The position numbers and the translations under genes are program-made. 64,000 nucleotides of DNA from an uncultured beta proteobacterium (GTDB taxonomy: Bacteria; Pseudomonadota; Gammaproteobacteria; Burkholderiales; Burkholderiaceae_C): assembly GCA_903905735.1 (NCBI GenBank), contig CAIVHU010000128.1:62001-126000 (forward strand). Reading direction: 5' to 3'. Positions 11,324-20,713 of the stretch are shown piece after piece. Every line of letters begins with the position of its first letter. Positions within the stretch are counted from its first letter, which is position 1. The notes beneath the pieces are model-generated. The model made no database searches, was not told where the DNA came from, and saw only the letters and a list, made by a program, of their open reading frames with translations.

Positions 11324-11370
11324 ACACTATAGGTGGTAACATTTTCATCTCTGAACGCTATAGGTAGTGT
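11324..11370 (+). promoter_or_regulatory. Tandem NrdR boxes upstream of nrdJ
   Basis: ACACTATAGGTGGTAA (11324-11339) and ACGCTATAGGTAGTGT (11355-11370), 31 bp start-to-start. Confidence 0.78.
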
Positions 11371-11464
11371 TCAGAAGCGGCTTTGCTGATTTGGTGAGAT
11401 GATCTGTCCACCCTTGCATATCAGTCCAGCTCTAACTTCGGCGCTCACTTTTTAGGACCTATTT

Positions 11465-14371
11465 ATGGCACTGCACACCCCCGAGCAAGCTCACACCATG
11501 TTGTCACTCCCGCCCCAGCCCATCAGCGAAGAAGTGCTGATCGAAAAATACAGCAAGGGTGCCGAGCGCAGCATTGCGGATGTCAACCAGCGTGTGGCGC
11601 GCGCCCTGGCCAGCGTCGAGTTGCCCGAAGTGCAAAAAACCTGGGAAGCCAAATTCCTGCAAGCCCTGCAAGATGGTTTTCTGCCCGCCGGTCGCATTCA
11701 GTCGGCCGCCGGCACCAATTTGTCGGCCACGTTGATCAACTGCTTTGTGCAGCCTGTGGGCGACTCGATTGCCCATGTGGAAGATGGCCATCCCGGCATT
11801 TACACGGCGCTGACCGAAGCCGCAGAGACCATGCGCCGCGGCGGTGGTGTGGGTTATGACTTTTCACGCATCCGCCCGCGTGGTGCCTGGGTCGGCAGCA
11901 CACAAAGCTCCGCCAGCGGCCCGGTGAGCTACATGCGGGTGTTTGACCGCTCGTGCGAGACGGTGGAGTCTGCCGGTGCGCGCCGCGGTGCCCAGATGGG
12001 TGTGCTGCGTTGCGACCACCCCGACATTGAGGAATTCATCCACGCCAAGGACAAGGGCGACCTGAAAAATTTCAACATTTCGGTGGGCGTGACCGACGAG
12101 TTCATGCAAGCCGTGCAGGCCGATGCTGACTTCACGCTGGTGCACCGTGCGGAGCCGGGCGTGCCGCAAAAAGACGACGGCGCTTATCAGAACAAGGGCA
12201 CCGGCATCTGGATTTATCGCAAGCTCAAGGCGAGAGCCTTGTGGGACCAGATCATGCGTTCCACCTACGACCATGCCGAACCTGGCGTGCTGTTTCTGGA
12301 CCAGATCAACCGCGACAACAACCTGTCTTACTGCGAAACCATCGCCAGCACCAACCCCTGCGCCGAGCAACCGCTGCCGCCCTACGGCTGCTGCTGCCTG
12401 GGTTCTATCGACCTGACCCGCTTCATCAAGAACCCGTTTGCGGACGATGCCAGCTTTGACGAAAAAGCGTTTGCTGACGTGGCTCGCGTGGCCGTGCGCA
12501 TGCTGGACAACGTGCTGGAAGCCACCGTCTGGCCGCTGCCCCAGCAACAACATGAAGCCGCCAGCAAGCGCCGTGTGGGGTTGGGCTTCACCGGTCTCGG
12601 TGATGCGCTGGTGATGCTTAACCTGCGCTACGACACCAAAGCGGCGCGTGACATGGCGCAGCGCATCTCCGTCCTGATGCGCGACACCTCTTATGAAGCC
12701 TCTGCCGATCTGGCGCAGGAGCGTGGCGCGTTCCCGCTGTTCAACGCTGACTTGTACCTGAGTGGCCAGACCTTTGCCTCGCGCCTGCCCGCCAGCCTGA
12801 AAGACCGCATCCGCAAAACCGGCCTGCGCAACTCGCACCTGCTGTCGATTGCGCCCACCGGCACCATCAGCCTGGCCTTTGCCGACAACGCCAGCAATGG
12901 CATTGAGCCCGCCTTCAGCTGGACCTACACCCGCAAGAAGCGCATGCCCGATGGCAGCTTCAAGGAATACGCGGTGGAAGACCACGCCTGGCGCCTGTAC
13001 CGTCACCTCAAAGGTGAACACACACCTCTCACCCCTGCGTTTGTCACCGCGCTGGAAATGAGCGCCCAGGCGCATGAAGAAATGGTCGCCGCTGTCGCGC
13101 CCTATGTCGATACCGCGATTTCCAAAACCGTCAACGTGCCGGCCGACTACCCCTACGAAGACTTCCAGGACCTATACACCGCCGCCTGGAAATCCGGCCT
13201 CAAGGGCCTGGCCACCTACCGGCCCAACAGCGTGTTGGGTTCGGTTCTGAGCGTCACGCCTAGCGCCCCCACCGTGGCCAAGCCGCTGCAAATTGATAGC
13301 GCCAACCACCGCTTGGCACTCGATCGCCTGCCCGCACCGGTTCTCTCCAGCCTGCGCTGGCCGGGTCGTCCGCAGTTGCCAGGTGGCAACTCGGCCTGGA
13401 CCTTCATGGTGCACCACCCGTTTGGTGACTTTGCCCTGTTCATTGGCGAACTCTCGCCCGAAGAAGGCGGCGCGCCGCAGCCGTTTGAAGTCTGGGTGAA
13501 CGGTTCCGACCAGCCCCGCGGCCTGGGTGCCATGGCCAAAACCCTGTCAATGGACTTGCGCGCCAACGACCCGGCTTGGTTGCAACTCAAGCTGGACGCG
13601 CTGGCCACGGTGAGCGAAGAGCACGCCTTTGACATGCCATTCCCGCCCCACGGTGAAAAGCGCATGTTCCCTGGCGTGGTGGCTGCCACGGCTGCCGTGA
13701 TTCGCTGGCGCTGTGAACAAATGGCGGCCAACGCCAAGATGCGTGCACCGGAAGCCAAACCGGCTTACACCCCGGTGATTGATGCCATGTTCAGTCGCGG
13801 TGAACCGCAAACCGGTACCTCAGGCACACTGGCCTGGGCGGTGGACGTGGAGAACCCGGCCACCAGTGAAGCCTTCACGGTCACGTTGAAAGAAGTGAAC
13901 CTGCCCAGCCCGGATGGTGGTGTGGTGACCCGCCCCTGCGCGGTGGGCTTCAGCGGCAACTACCCCAAAGCCATGGACGGTCTGGCGCGCCTGCTGTCTC
14001 TGGACATGCGGGTGATCGACCCGGCCTGGATCGGCATGAAGCTGCGCAAGCTGCTGAACTACGCCGAGCCGCTGGGGCACTTCATGGCCTTTGTGCCTGG
14101 CCTGCCCAATGAAGAGCGTCGCCAGCAGGTGTGGCCTTCTACTGTGGCCTACATTGCCCGCCTGATCATTCACCGCTACGCGATGCTGGGCATCCTGAGC
14201 GAAGAAGGCTACCCGCTGCGCGACATGGGTGTGCTCGACTCCCCCGATGCGAAGGAAGTTAGCCACACCATGGCCGGCAAACCCTGCCCGGAATGTGGCA
14301 ACCCCACCGTCATCCACAAAGACGGCTGCGATTTCTGCACCGCTTGCGGCTACGTCGGCCAGTGCGGTTAA
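11465..14371 (+). CDS. nrdJ: Adenosylcobalamin-dependent (class II) ribonucleoside-diphosphate reductase
   Basis: 968 aa; [22 protein letters not shown]-terminal [28 protein letters not shown]. Confidence 0.93.
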   Translation: MALHTPEQAHTMLSLPPQPISEEVLIEKYSKGAERSIADVNQRVARALASVELPEVQKTWEAKFLQALQDGFLPAGRIQSAAGTNLSATLINCFVQPVGDSIAHVEDGHPGIYTALTEAAETMRRGGGVGYDFSRIRPRGAWVGSTQSSASGPVSYMRVFDRSCETVESAGARRGAQMGVLRCDHPDIEEFIHAKDKGDLKNFNISVGVTDEFMQAVQADADFTLVHRAEPGVPQKDDGAYQNKGTGIWIYRKLKARALWDQIMRSTYDHAEPGVLFLDQINRDNNLSYCETIASTNPCAEQPLPPYGCCCLGSIDLTRFIKNPFADDASFDEKAFADVARVAVRMLDNVLEATVWPLPQQQHEAASKRRVGLGFTGLGDALVMLNLRYDTKAARDMAQRISVLMRDTSYEASADLAQERGAFPLFNADLYLSGQTFASRLPASLKDRIRKTGLRNSHLLSIAPTGTISLAFADNASNGIEPAFSWTYTRKKRMPDGSFKEYAVEDHAWRLYRHLKGEHTPLTPAFVTALEMSAQAHEEMVAAVAPYVDTAISKTVNVPADYPYEDFQDLYTAAWKSGLKGLATYRPNSVLGSVLSVTPSAPTVAKPLQIDSANHRLALDRLPAPVLSSLRWPGRPQLPGGNSAWTFMVHHPFGDFALFIGELSPEEGGAPQPFEVWVNGSDQPRGLGAMAKTLSMDLRANDPAWLQLKLDALATVSEEHAFDMPFPPHGEKRMFPGVVAATAAVIRWRCEQMAANAKMRAPEAKPAYTPVIDAMFSRGEPQTGTSGTLAWAVDVENPATSEAFTVTLKEVNLPSPDGGVVTRPCAVGFSGNYPKAMDGLARLLSLDMRVIDPAWIGMKLRKLLNYAEPLGHFMAFVPGLPNEERRQQVWPSTVAYIARLIIHRYAMLGILSEEGYPLRDMGVLDSPDAKEVSHTMAGKPCPECGNPTVIHKDGCDFCTACGYVGQCG

Positions 14372-14416
14372 GCTGAAAAAAACGAGGGCCCGTTTGGGCC
14401 CCCAGCGTTGACTTTC

Positions 14417-14438
14417 ACAGCCCCTTCGGGGCTGTTTT
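14417..14438. terminator. Bidirectional terminator between convergent nrdJ and uspA
   Basis: ACAGCCCCTTCGGGGCTGTTTT. Confidence 0.75.
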
Positions 14439-14440
14439 CA

Positions 14441-14878
14441 TCAGTCGCGCATCACCAGCACAGGCAACTTGGTGTGCGACAAAACGGCCTGAGCCACGCT
14501 GCCCAGCACCAGTTTTTCCAGGCCACTGCGCCCGTGTGACCCGATCACGATCAGATCGGCCTTCAACGATTCGCCCGCTTCCACGATGCCACGCCAGGCA
14601 GTGTGCGCCTCAATCACTGAGGTATTCACCTTCACGCCCGCGGCGAGGAAGCTGTCTTTGGCGGCATGCACGGCGGCATTCGCCTCAGCCGTGGCAGCAC
14701 TCAGATACTCTTCCTGTCCGTAGGCAAAGTCTGTTCCCACACCCGTAAAAGGATAGGGGTCAATGACGTATATCACCGTCACGGTGCTGTCAAAGACTTT
14801 GGCCAGTTCCGTCGCCTTGGTGACAGCCGTCTGGGAGGTAGTTGATCCGTCCACAGGAACCAGAATATGTTTGAACAT
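14441..14878 (-). CDS. Universal stress protein (UspA family)
   Basis: MFKHILVPVDGSTTSQTAV...VIGSHGRSGLEKLVLGSVAQAVL. Confidence 0.93.
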   Translation of the reverse strand: MFKHILVPVDGSTTSQTAVTKATELAKVFDSTVTVIYVIDPYPFTGVGTDFAYGQEEYLSAATAEANAAVHAAKDSFLAAGVKVNTSVIEAHTAWRGIVEAGESLKADLIVIGSHGRSGLEKLVLGSVAQAVLSHTKLPVLVMRD

Positions 14879-14923
14879 GATTTACTCCTTATCAAAGCCA
14901 TACAGGATGAGATTCTGCGCCTG

Positions 14924-16555
14924 TCAGATGTCTTCTGGCACCATTTTGATGGCACCACACGGGCACTCTGACACACAAATACCGCAGCCTTTGCAGTAGT
15001 CGTAGTTGAACTCAAAGCCCTTGCCAGGCCCGAGTTTGATCACTGCGTTATCCGGGCAGACACCATAACAGTTGTCGCACTCAAAACAGTTGCCGCACGA
15101 CAGGCAGCGCCGCGCTTCAAACAACGCGTTGCTCTCGTCCAGACCGCCCTGCACTTCTTCAAACGTCGATTGGCGGCGGATGATGTCGAGCATCGGGCGC
15201 ACAGTTTTGGGCGCGTCGCTGTAATACCAGGTGTTGAGCTTGTCGTAAGTGGCCACGCTGTGTTTGGGCGGCGGCACATAGGCCTGGCCGTTGAGCCAGG
15301 CATCGATGTTGCGCGCGGCCTTTTTGCCATGACCAATCGCCACGGTGACATTGCGGTCAGCAGGCACCATGTCGCCACCAGCAAAAATACCGGCATGGCC
15401 GGTCATCATCTGGGCATTCACCTGCACTACGCCGTCTTGCACCACCAGATCGGGCACGTTTTCGATCAGCGACAAATCCACATCCTGGCCCAGCGCCAGC
15501 ACCACCGAGTCGGCTTCCAGGGTCTCAAATTCGCCGGTGGGCTGCGGAAAGCCTTTCTCGTCAAGCGCCATTTTTTCCACAGTGATGGACGACTCGCCTG
15601 CCTGCTTGATGGTGGATAACCATTTGATCAGCACACCTTCCTGTAGCGCTTCTTCCACCTCAAAGTCATGGGCAGGCATTTTTTCGCGGTTGCGGCGATA
15701 GACGATGATGGATTCTGTGGCCCCCAGCCGCTTGGCCGTGCGAGCCACGTCAATGGCGGTATTGCCACCGCCGTAAATGACCACCTTGCGACCAAGCAGG
15801 GGTTTGTCTTCACCTTCCATGGAGCGCAAGACGGATACCGCGTCCAGCACATGCGCCGAGTCGCCCGCTGGAATGTAAGCACGCTTGGCAATATGTGCAC
15901 CCACCGCCAGAAACACCGCATCAAAACCATAGTCCTGCTTGACCTGCAGCACATCCGTAACCTTGGTGTTGTACTGGATGTCCACCCCCAGATCGACAAT
16001 GCGCTGCACTTCATCGTCGAGCACCTGGCGCGGCAGGCGGTATTGCGGAATGCCAAAGCGCATCATTCCGCCGGGCAACGGGCCGGCTTCAAACACCGTC
16101 ACTGCATGGCCCATGCGCGCCAATTGGTAAGCGGCTGACAAGCCCGACGGCCCGGCACCGACCACCAGCACCTTTTTACCGGTTTTCGCTGCAGGTGCCG
16201 CAAACTTCCAGCCCTGGGCAATCGCCTGGTCACCCAGAAAATGCTCGACAGAGTTGATGCCCACAGCCGCGTCGAGTTGACCGCGATTGCACGCGCCCTC
16301 GCAGGTGTGGTAACAGACCCGGCCCATGATGGCGGGAAATGGGTTGTCTTCCACCAGCGTGCGCCAGGCGGCCTCGTAATTGCCCGACTCGGCATGAAAT
16401 AACCAGGCCTGGATGTTTTCCCCGGCTGGGCACTGGTGGTTGCAGGGCGGAATACGGCTCAGATAGACTGGGCGCGAGGTGCGCCAGGAGCCGGTGTGAT
16501 TGGCCAGCGAGCTGCCGACATCGAGTGTGATGGCAAATGGTTTTTGCATGGTCAT
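14924..16555 (-). CDS. GltD-like NAD(P)H:acceptor oxidoreductase with C-terminal 2[4Fe-4S] ferredoxin domain
   Basis: GAGPSGLSAAYQLARMGH, GGGNTAIDVARTAKRLGA; CLSCGNCFECDNCYGVCPDNAV...CKGCGICVSECPCGAIKM. Confidence 0.88.
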   Translation of the reverse strand: MTMQKPFAITLDVGSSLANHTGSWRTSRPVYLSRIPPCNHQCPAGENIQAWLFHAESGNYEAAWRTLVEDNPFPAIMGRVCYHTCEGACNRGQLDAAVGINSVEHFLGDQAIAQGWKFAAPAAKTGKKVLVVGAGPSGLSAAYQLARMGHAVTVFEAGPLPGGMMRFGIPQYRLPRQVLDDEVQRIVDLGVDIQYNTKVTDVLQVKQDYGFDAVFLAVGAHIAKRAYIPAGDSAHVLDAVSVLRSMEGEDKPLLGRKVVIYGGGNTAIDVARTAKRLGATESIIVYRRNREKMPAHDFEVEEALQEGVLIKWLSTIKQAGESSITVEKMALDEKGFPQPTGEFETLEADSVVLALGQDVDLSLIENVPDLVVQDGVVQVNAQMMTGHAGIFAGGDMVPADRNVTVAIGHGKKAARNIDAWLNGQAYVPPPKHSVATYDKLNTWYYSDAPKTVRPMLDIIRRQSTFEEVQGGLDESNALFEARRCLSCGNCFECDNCYGVCPDNAVIKLGPGKGFEFNYDYCKGCGICVSECPCGAIKMVPEDI

Positions 16556-17544
16556 TCCTCCAGCAGGGCATAACGGCGAATATTGCGGTCAGCCCGCGCT
16601 TGCAGCCGTGCGATGGTGGCTACGTCCGGCGTTTTGCCGAACAGGTGTGCAAAGCGCTTTTGTGGCCGTAGATAGTCTTCAATCGGTACCTGGCGGCGAA
16701 TTTTCAGCACACCGGTGACTTCGCCGCGCTCGGCCTCAAACACCGGGAACACGCCACTTTCCACCGCCAGGCGTGATAGCTTGATGGTGTCGTGCGAAGC
16801 GGCACCCCAGCCCAGTGGGCACGGGACAAAAATGTGGATGTAACGTGCGCCGCGCATCGTCATGGCCTTGGTCACCTTGTATTCCAGGTCACGCAGATCG
16901 GCCACGGTGGCAGTGGCCACGTAGGGAATCTCATGCGCCATGGCGATCTGCGGCACGTTTTTGCCTTGCCCAAATTCATTGCCCGGATGCGGCCCGACCG
17001 ACATGGTGGTCGCCGTGCGGGCTGCCGGTGGTGTGGCGCTGCTGCGCTGGACGCCGGTATTCATGTAGGCCTCGTTGTCGTAACAGATGTAGAGCACATC
17101 GTCATTGCGCTCAAACATGCCTGAGAGGCAGCCAAAACCGATGTCGGTGGTGCCACCGTCGCCGCCCTGCGCCACCACGCGCACGTCGGTGCGGCCCTTG
17201 GCTTTCATGGCGGCGGCAATACCGGTCGCCACAGCAGCAGCATTACCGAACAGCGAGTGAATCCACGGCATTTGCCAGGAGGTTTCGGGGTACGGCGTGG
17301 AAAACACTTCCAGGCAGCCGGTGGCATTGGCGGCGATCAGCTGGCCGTTGGTGGCGGCCATGGCGGCATCAATGGCGTAACGGGCACCCAATGCCTCGCC
17401 GCAGCCCTGGCAGGCGCGGTGACCGGAGTTGAGCGAATTGCGGCGCTCGGCACCGGCTTGCACGCTGCGTTGCTCCGGAGCCAGCAGGCGGTTGCCCACC
17501 GTGAAGGTACCGGTCTGGTAAAACTTGACAGTTGACTGTTCCAT
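16552..17544 (-). CDS. porB: 2-oxoacid (pyruvate):ferredoxin oxidoreductase beta subunit
   Basis: HRACQGCGEALGARYAIDAA, GGDGGTTDIGFGCLSGMFERND, PCPLGWG. Confidence 0.88.
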   Translation of the reverse strand: MEQSTVKFYQTGTFTVGNRLLAPEQRSVQAGAERRNSLNSGHRACQGCGEALGARYAIDAAMAATNGQLIAANATGCLEVFSTPYPETSWQMPWIHSLFGNAAAVATGIAAAMKAKGRTDVRVVAQGGDGGTTDIGFGCLSGMFERNDDVLYICYDNEAYMNTGVQRSSATPPAARTATTMSVGPHPGNEFGQGKNVPQIAMAHEIPYVATATVADLRDLEYKVTKAMTMRGARYIHIFVPCPLGWGAASHDTIKLSRLAVESGVFPVFEAERGEVTGVLKIRRQVPIEDYLRPQKRFAHLFGKTPDVATIARLQARADRNIRRYALLEE

Positions 17545-17556
17545 CTGGGTCTCCTT

Positions 17557-18810
17557 TTACACAGCACCCGAGGCCACGGTGCCCAGGTCGCGCAGCACGC
17601 CTTCGGCCACGGGGCCAGAGCGGCGGCTGGCCTTCTCACGTTCCAGCACACGGTTGACCACCGTCCAGTCCAGATCCAGAAATGTGAGCAGCTCAAGCTT
17701 GTCGGACATGGCCTGGAGCAATAATTTGTTCACAGAATCCTTGGTGATGGCGCGCCCGCCCAAACCCGCTACCACGGTGTACACCGGCTGCGGCCGGTTG
17801 CGAACGGCGCTGCGCACATCCCGCGACACAATGCCGCCGATGCCCACCGCAAAACATTTTTCAATGACCACAATGCGCTCGGCCCGCACCGTGGCATCGC
17901 GGATGGCGGAAATCGGGAACGGCCGGTAAGACGTGATGCCCAGCACACCCACCTTGTGCCCCTGGGCGCGCAGATCGTCCACCGTGTCCTTGATGGTGCC
18001 CAGGACTGAACCCAGGGCGATGACGATGGTGTCGGCATCTTCAGTCTGGAAGGTCTTGATCAACCCGCCCGAGTCACGATTGAAAATTGCTTTGAATTCT
18101 GTAGCAACCTGCGGAATCAGATCAAGAGCTTGCATCTGTTTTGCATGTGCAAGGTAGCGCACCTCCGTAAACGCCTCGGGGCCGACCATGGCACCAATCG
18201 TCACCGGGTCATTCGGGTCCAGCACCTGGCGCGGCTCGTAAGGCGGCAGGAACTGGTCCACCTGCGCCTGATCAGGCATGTCCACACGCTCGTAGGCGTG
18301 CGTCAGGATGAAACCGTCCATACACACCATCACCGGCAGCGACAGTTCTTCGGCAATGCGGAACGCCTGGATATGCAGGTCCAGCGCTTCCTGGTTGGTC
18401 TCGGCAAACAGTTGCAGCCAGCCGGCATCGCGCATGCTCATGCTGTCGGTGTGGTCGTTCCAGATGTTGATGGGCGCGCCAATGGCGCGATTGGCCACCG
18501 TCATCACAATTGGCAGGCCCAGGCCAGAGGCGTTGTAGACCGCTTCGGCCATGAACAGCAAGCCCTGGCTGGCCGTCGCCGTGTATGAGCGCGCACCCGC
18601 TGCCGACGAGCCAATCGCCACGCTTAAAGCAGCAAACTCGGACTCGACATTGATGAACTCGCAATGGGTGAGTGCGCCGGACTTGACCAGCTCACCCAGG
18701 CCTTCAACGATGTGCGTCTGGGGAGAAATGGGGTAGGCGCAAATGACTTCCGGGCGGCTCAGCGCCACGGCCATAGCCACGGCATGCGAGCCTTCGCATT
18801 GTTCAAGCAT
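17557..18810 (-). CDS. porA: 2-oxoacid (pyruvate):ferredoxin oxidoreductase alpha subunit
   Basis: EGSHAVAMAVALSRPEVICAYPISPQTHIVEGL...FINVESEFAALSVAIGSSAAGARSYTATASQGL; start chosen at MLEQCEG. Confidence 0.9.
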   Translation of the reverse strand: MLEQCEGSHAVAMAVALSRPEVICAYPISPQTHIVEGLGELVKSGALTHCEFINVESEFAALSVAIGSSAAGARSYTATASQGLLFMAEAVYNASGLGLPIVMTVANRAIGAPINIWNDHTDSMSMRDAGWLQLFAETNQEALDLHIQAFRIAEELSLPVMVCMDGFILTHAYERVDMPDQAQVDQFLPPYEPRQVLDPNDPVTIGAMVGPEAFTEVRYLAHAKQMQALDLIPQVATEFKAIFNRDSGGLIKTFQTEDADTIVIALGSVLGTIKDTVDDLRAQGHKVGVLGITSYRPFPISAIRDATVRAERIVVIEKCFAVGIGGIVSRDVRSAVRNRPQPVYTVVAGLGGRAITKDSVNKLLLQAMSDKLELLTFLDLDWTVVNRVLEREKASRRSGPVAEGVLRDLGTVASGAV

Positions 18811-19393
18811 GTTCAGTCTCCTTGGCTTTTTCTTCCTGCGCCATGACGATGTCGTAAGCCTCTTTGGCAGCGGCCTTATTGCCTTTGGCCACTGCGCCCG
18901 AAAACTTCTGGTCAATCGCCTTGAGCACCGCGTCGAGCGAAATCAGCCCGCCCAAAGCGGCAAACGCGCCCAGCAAGGGCACATTGGGCACCGGGCGGCC
19001 CACATGTTTCATGGCCAACTCGCTGGCAGGCACGATCAGCAGGCGCTCCGGGCGAAAGCCTTTGACAAACTCGCCCAGACCCATTTCCTCGAAGCTTCGG
19101 GTGGTGTTGATTAGGATATAGCCGTCTTTTTTGAGGCCGCCAAACACATCCACCTGATGCAGCAGCGTGGGGTCCTGGATGATTATCGCGTCGGGCTGCA
19201 TGATGGGCTCGCGCAGGCGGATCTCACGATCGTCCATGCGGCAAAAAGCCACCACGGGGGCACCCGTGCGCTCTGAGCCAAAACTGGGGAAGGCCTGCGC
19301 ATGCTTGCCTCCGAGAAAGGCCGCGATGGACAGCATTTCAGCGCCAGTGACAACGCCTTGGCCGCCACGACCATGGATACGTACTTGAAACAT
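18803..19393 (-). CDS. porG: 2-oxoacid (pyruvate):ferredoxin oxidoreductase gamma subunit
   Basis: MFQVRIHGRGGQGVVTGAEMLSIAAF...FPSFGSERTGAPVVAFCRM. Confidence 0.9.
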   Translation of the reverse strand: MFQVRIHGRGGQGVVTGAEMLSIAAFLGGKHAQAFPSFGSERTGAPVVAFCRMDDREIRLREPIMQPDAIIIQDPTLLHQVDVFGGLKKDGYILINTTRSFEEMGLGEFVKGFRPERLLIVPASELAMKHVGRPVPNVPLLGAFAALGGLISLDAVLKAIDQKFSGAVAKGNKAAAKEAYDIVMAQEEKAKETEHA

Positions 19394-19485
19394 GTCTTGC
19401 TCCTCTATTTTTTGGAGAATGTCCAGTCTATGACAGCTGGATACTTTCACAAAGCGAAGTGTGCTTCCATCAGAGAAAATGCATG

Positions 19486-19499
19486 TTGATGAATATCAA
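19486..19499. promoter_or_regulatory. FNR/ANR-type box
   Basis: Exact TTGAT-GAAT-ATCAA in the divergent por / hemerythrin intergenic region. Confidence 0.75.
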
Positions 19500-19638
19500 G
19501 GATTGCGGGTGTGCAACGCCGCGCACCCGCCTCAAGGCAACGCTCTACCGAAAGAACGCCAGCCACTGTGATTTTGATCAAGGCTGCGCGACAGAACTTG
19601 ACAATGCTCGCGACTTTGAATTTTTGAAAAGGATCGGT

Positions 19639-20145
19639 ATGGCTGTTTTGCAATGGTCGGAGGCTTTCACGCTGGGCGTGGCGACGATGGACGACACGCA
19701 CCTCGAATTTGTCGAGTTGCTGGCGCGGGTGGTTCAGGCCAGCGATGCCGAGCTGCTACCGCTGTGGCAAGAGATGGTCCAGCACACCGACGAGCATTTC
19801 GCCCGTGAAGACCGCTGGATGACCGACACCGGCTTTTCCCCCAACAACTGCCACACCAGCCAGCATCGCACCGTGCTCAAAGTCATGATGGAGGGCAGCA
19901 AGCGCGGCCTGGCTGGTGATCTGGCTGTGGTGCGCCAAATGGCTGACGAGCTTGGGGTCTGGTTCCCGCAGCACGCCAACGCCATGGATGCCGCCCTGGC
20001 CCAACATTTGAAGGCCGTGGACTACGACGACATCACCGGCCAGGTTCGCTTGCCAGAGGCCCTGCCCAGCGAGCAGATTGAAGGCTGCCATGGCGACAGT
20101 TGCACGCCGCAGGAGGCACAGGACGCTAAACTGGAAACCGCCTGA
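19639..20145 (+). CDS. Bacteriohemerythrin-like protein
   Basis: MAVLQWSEAFTLGVATMDDTHLEFVEL...HTDEHFAREDRWM...HTSQHRTVL; His/Glu/Asp ligand pattern. Confidence 0.85.
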   Translation: MAVLQWSEAFTLGVATMDDTHLEFVELLARVVQASDAELLPLWQEMVQHTDEHFAREDRWMTDTGFSPNNCHTSQHRTVLKVMMEGSKRGLAGDLAVVRQMADELGVWFPQHANAMDAALAQHLKAVDYDDITGQVRLPEALPSEQIEGCHGDSCTPQEAQDAKLETA

Positions 20146-20185
20146 GCGCGCAGTGAGGCGCTCGTCCCGAGCCGCATTACTTCTT

Positions 20186-20232
20186 TTTCAATAGCTGCCT
20201 GCCCTTGTATTTAAAGGGATGGAGACCTTTTT
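20186..20232 (+). repeat. Dispersed mini-repeat copy (degenerate), intergenic
   Basis: aatagctgcctgcccttgtatttaaagggatggagacc. Confidence 0.6.
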
Positions 20233-20250
20233 CTTCTACAAAGGATTGTC

Positions 20251-20709
20251 ATGACCATTTACGCCAAACTCGCAGAACTCAACATCACCCTGCCCCCGAT
20301 CGCCATCCCTGCTGCGGCCTATGTGCCTTATGTGCAAACGGGCAATCTGGTTTTCCTGAGCGGCCACATCGCCAAAAAAGACGGCAAGGCCTGGGTCGGT
20401 CAACTCGGCAAAAACATGAGCACCGACGAAGGCAAACTGGCCGCGCGCAGCATCGCCATTGAATTGCTCGGCACCCTGCACGCTGCGGTGGGCGATTTGA
20501 ACCGCGTCAAGCGCATCGTCAAACTGATGTCGCTGGTCAACTCCACCGGCGATTACACCGAGCAGCATCTGGTGACCAACGGTGCCAGTGAACTGATTGG
20601 CCAAGTGTTTGGCGCTGAAAAAGGCGCCCACGCCCGCAGCGCCTTTGGTGTCGCGCAGCTTCCGATGGGAGCCTGCGTCGAGATCGAAATGATCGCTGAA
20701 CTGGCCTGA
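20251..20709 (+). CDS. RidA/YjgF/YER057c/UK114 family protein
   Basis: VQTGNLVFLSGHIAKKDGK...RSAFGVAQLPMGACVEIEMIAEL. Confidence 0.92.
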   Translation: MTIYAKLAELNITLPPIAIPAAAYVPYVQTGNLVFLSGHIAKKDGKAWVGQLGKNMSTDEGKLAARSIAIELLGTLHAAVGDLNRVKRIVKLMSLVNSTGDYTEQHLVTNGASELIGQVFGAEKGAHARSAFGVAQLPMGACVEIEMIAELA

Positions 20710-20713
20710 AGGC

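Noticed and set aside
11864-13075. 403-aa minus-strand ORF antisense to nrdJ
   Set aside because: Shadow frame; nrdJ is clearly coding.
14876-14905. FNR-like half site upstream of uspA (ttactccttatcaaa)
   Set aside because: Mostly the Shine-Dalgarno region (AAGGAG on the minus strand); only one good half site.
18061-18140. Possible repeat copy inside porA (tgaattctgtagcaacctgcgg)
   Set aside because: Lacks the AAGGGCTAGAGGCC core, and the protein (LIPQVATEFKAIFNRDSGG) looks like the normal family sequence.
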